Positions 61,676 through 64,000 of a stretch of DNA of 64,000 bases are shown in pieces. Origin of the DNA: Zhengitettix transpicula (lineage: Eukaryota; Arthropoda; Insecta; Orthoptera; Tetrigidae); assembly GCA_037074705.1 (NCBI GenBank), contig CM073591.1:63909397-63973396 (forward strand), written 5' to 3'. Both the position numbers and the translations under genes were made by a program. Numbering within the stretch: position 1 is the stretch's first letter; each line of letters begins with the position of its first letter. The notes beneath the pieces are model-generated. The model did no database searches, was not told where the DNA came from, and saw only the letters and a program-made list of their open reading frames with translations.

Positions 61676-62528
61676 CATGGGTGATCCCTAATTTCAATTG
61701 TATGTGACGGGTAAACAGTTGAATATAGAAACTTACATCAAAGTTTATATGAAAGGAAAACTCAGCAAGTTTTTTTTATATGCACATCATGTGAGCTCCA
61801 TCAGTCCCTGTAACGATATAAAGGCTATTAACAATTTCTTGCCAAGTGCGTTCGAGTATGTCTTCTGAAATGCTCTTAATAGCCTCTGTAATACGTTCAC
61901 GAAGGTCTCTGACTGGGGTGGCGTAAACTTTATCTTTGACGTAGCCTCAGAGAAAGAAATCGAGCGTTATTGAATTAGGAGATCTCGATCCAATTACTTT
62001 CTTGGGACTATCACGGACGCGTTCTTGTGTAGTGTGATGATTCTGTGATCCCAACATTATGCCGGTTTACCTTCCCTGATACATGGAATGTGGCTTCGTC
62101 CAAAAAGAAAATCGTGGACATGAAATCAGAATCAGCGTCGAAACGGTCTAGCATCGTATTGGAGAATTCCACTCTTCTGGGCCTGTCATTCGACTCAAGA
62201 TGTTTGAAGATTCCGCGAAGGTCTTCTTAATGACTTATGGGGCTTCGCTCATAAGCGGCTAGGACATTTTCAACCATTTCGTCGGGTGTTTTGCGACCAC
62301 CACCATGCTTCTTTAACAAAGTTCCAGTAGCTAAAGGTGTATCGTGCCACTGCTTTATGCTTTTAGCAGTTGGGGCATCGCCGAAACTCCCTTTGAATAA
62401 TTGATTTAAACTCCGCATACCACAAAATATTTTGTGCTTTCATCTGCGGTGTTGCCATCTTGATAAATGAATGACGAAACTGTGTCTTTATACAAGTGTA
62501 ACTAGGGTCATACGAGCGGATCACCTTG
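61676..62528 (-). mobile_element. Mariner-like transposon with internal deletions, inserted at TA
   Basis: Both ends carry GGTGATCC in inverted orientation (TA|CATGGGTGATCC at 61674 and GGATCACCTTG|TA at 62530), giving an 853-base unit with a TA duplication. Minus-strand pieces, in order: an ATG at 62458 and ILWYAEFKSIIQ; HDTPLATGTLLKKHGGGRKT then PDEMVENVLAAYERSP (helix-turn-helix region); FDADSDFMSTIFFLDEATFH then VSGKVNRHN (first catalytic region); LDFFL then GYVKDKVYATPVRDL and ILERTWQEIVNSLY. The Trp of LDFFLWG is a stop. Stretches between pieces are deleted, so it is inactive. Confidence 0.8.
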
Positions 62529-62574
62529 TATATAAGTTTTTCACACCATAGCGCCGCAGCGGAGGCGCGTATGT

Positions 62575-62588
62575 AACTATATATATAT
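62575..62588. repeat. Short (TA)n tract
   Basis: TA run supplying the ATAT target of LTR-like copy 5. Confidence 0.8.
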
Positions 62589-63595
62589 TGTAATCAACTA
62601 CAAAATTAATTAAATGAAAATTCTCCCACGTTGGTGAAGCCAATTTTTGTGGTATTTACAATGCAATTATGTTTAAAATAAAAACACTACCCACAACAAT
62701 GCATCAATTAAAATTAAAATGGAAAGATAACAAATCAGAAATCTATTAAACTGACCAAACAAATAATTTATTCAATGCTCACAAATTTTAAATTTACAGA
62801 TAAATATTCAATGCCCTTTTACGACAATCATTATGCACAAACAACTTTTTACTCTTAATCTCAGGGTCTTGATCTGGGCCTTTTAAATAAAGAATATTAT
62901 TACTCGATTTTAAAACAATCCGATTTCTGTGCCAATGTGCACTTGTAAATTTATTACAAATCAATATTTTCAATAGTAAAAATCATACGAAATCTGACAA
63001 CTATCTTTACGTTAACGTTTACAATTAATGAGTTTTCAATTAAACTTACTGTTTTGTTGGTACCTGGGCAATCAATTTATACCTGCTTCCAGAACACTTT
63101 CACACACACTTTAATTTTTACAACAGGCCTTATTTTTCACACAATCCTACACTTCACTTGATAATTTGGTAAATTAGCTGTAACTCGAACGCTACTTTGC
63201 TCCGCAACAAATTCGTCAATGCCATCACGGTACAACTCCTCCACGCTGATTTTGGTAAAGTTTAATCCGGACGAAAACGGCTATTACTTTGCAATATTTA
63301 CTTATGAAAAATTTTCATGAATATTTGACTTTACTGCTGCTCTATGTTCTCCAATACTTTTAATAATGCATTAACAGAGTATAGTCTCTGCTCGAGTTTT
63401 AACTTTTGTTCCGTCCTAGACTGAATTCCATCGCCAACTAACAACTTGTACTTCCGTCTCAGCGCGCCATGCCTACAATACCTTAGACCTCGATTATTGA
63501 CCATTCTTGTGTTTAATCTGTGTGTTCGCCGATAACAATTCGAGTTCAACAGTTCTCTTAATTATTTATTATTAATTGCCCTTTTAATTATTACT
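62589..63595 (-). mobile_element. Solo-LTR-like unit, copy 5
   Basis: On the plus strand it starts TGTAATCAAC and ends AATTATTACT (the expected CA end mutated to CT), with ATAT on both sides (62585-62588 and 63596-63599). It has the orientation of copy 2, with shared blocks ATCTCAGGGTC, GAAATCTGAC and GTTTACAATTA. The 1007-base length matches copies 2 and 4. The minus frame at 63331-63549 is incidental. Confidence 0.6.
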
Positions 63596-63603
63596 ATATA
63601 TAT

Positions 63604-64000
63604 TGTAGAGAATGCGGGATATTCTCGTTCTGATGATATAACCTCCCAATTCGGATTTCAGTTCGGTACTCTTAAATGCTTTTGTATTAAGAAATTATCA
63701 AAACTTTCTTAATTAAATAAAACAACAAGTTTATTAATAACGTCGAGACATGAAATATTTACAAATCCCATAGATGAGGCACTTCCTAAATAGATAATTC
63801 ATGAATGTCACTTGCTCCTTGCAAGTTGATCAAAGATTTTAACGTCGCTGGAGACTGACTTATCCGCGACATGATATCCCAATTCGGAATCTCACACCGT
63901 GAGCTGCCCACCGGGGTCTATGCTCCGTTCACGTTGAGTTCCTCCTGGATACTAAAACTTTTAAACGCGTACGCTAAAATCGAAACGCAACTCAACAGCT
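63604..64000 (-). mobile_element. Probable start of another LTR, cut by the window end
   Basis: TGTAGAGAATGCGG starts immediately after ATAT (63600-63603), the same junction type as copies 2, 3 and 5. On the minus strand it reads toward an end ...CGCATTCTCTACA and has AATAAA at about 63738. It is not similar in sequence to copies 1-5. The right boundary is outside the window. Confidence 0.35.

Noticed and set aside
1..64000. CRISPR array, operon or prophage-like system
   Set aside because: No regularly spaced short repeats, ribosome binding sites or clustered prokaryotic genes. Repeats here are TA microsatellites, one 40-base tandem array and transposon ends.

Overview
The window is AT-rich, intron-containing animal DNA, almost certainly from an insect and probably one with a large, repeat-laden genome. 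The evidence is one spliced gene with conventional GT-AG introns, plus fragments of mariner, hAT, Jockey-type LINE, Penelope-like and LTR retroelement sequence. There are no bacterial-style operons, ribosome binding sites, rRNA genes or CRISPR arrays. Nearly all long reading frames are short, chance frames.

Layout. 1-9.2 kb: essentially featureless AT-rich DNA with a small tRNA-derived SINE scrap. 9.25-9.39 kb (minus): a GC-rich candidate exon with good splice sites and a start codon. 11.4-12.8 kb: two SINE scraps and a 5'-truncated Jockey-type LINE. 18.7-32.6 kb: a graveyard of DNA transposons (mariner-like pieces, a hAT element bounded by matching ends, a foldback element built from mariner sequence, a possible pogo-like repeat pair). 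33.2-38.9 kb: four related ~1-1.2 kb LTR-like units in TA-rich DNA, two of them flanked by ATAT on both sides; a fifth copy lies at 62.6-63.6 kb. 38.9-39.2 and 60.6-60.8 kb: two copies of one hairpin MITE. 41.7-42.9 kb: a long mariner remnant. 47.7-51.4 kb: LINE and Penelope-like remnants.

52.8-59.0 kb holds the only gene I can name: the 3' half of a galactose mutarotase (aldose 1-epimerase)-like gene on the minus strand. Four exons have compatible splice phases, and a poly(A) signal lies about 90 bases past the stop. Its 5' exons would lie beyond position 64000. The residues usually essential for catalysis appear replaced, and the protein carries a Ser/Lys/Asn-rich insert and an Ala-rich helical tail, so it may be a non-catalytic relative. 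Its introns and upstream flank contain Penelope-like GIY-YIG fragments, MITEs, a mariner and LTR units.

The rest of the window is not a working gene system: it is host intergenic and intronic DNA filled by successive transposon insertions.
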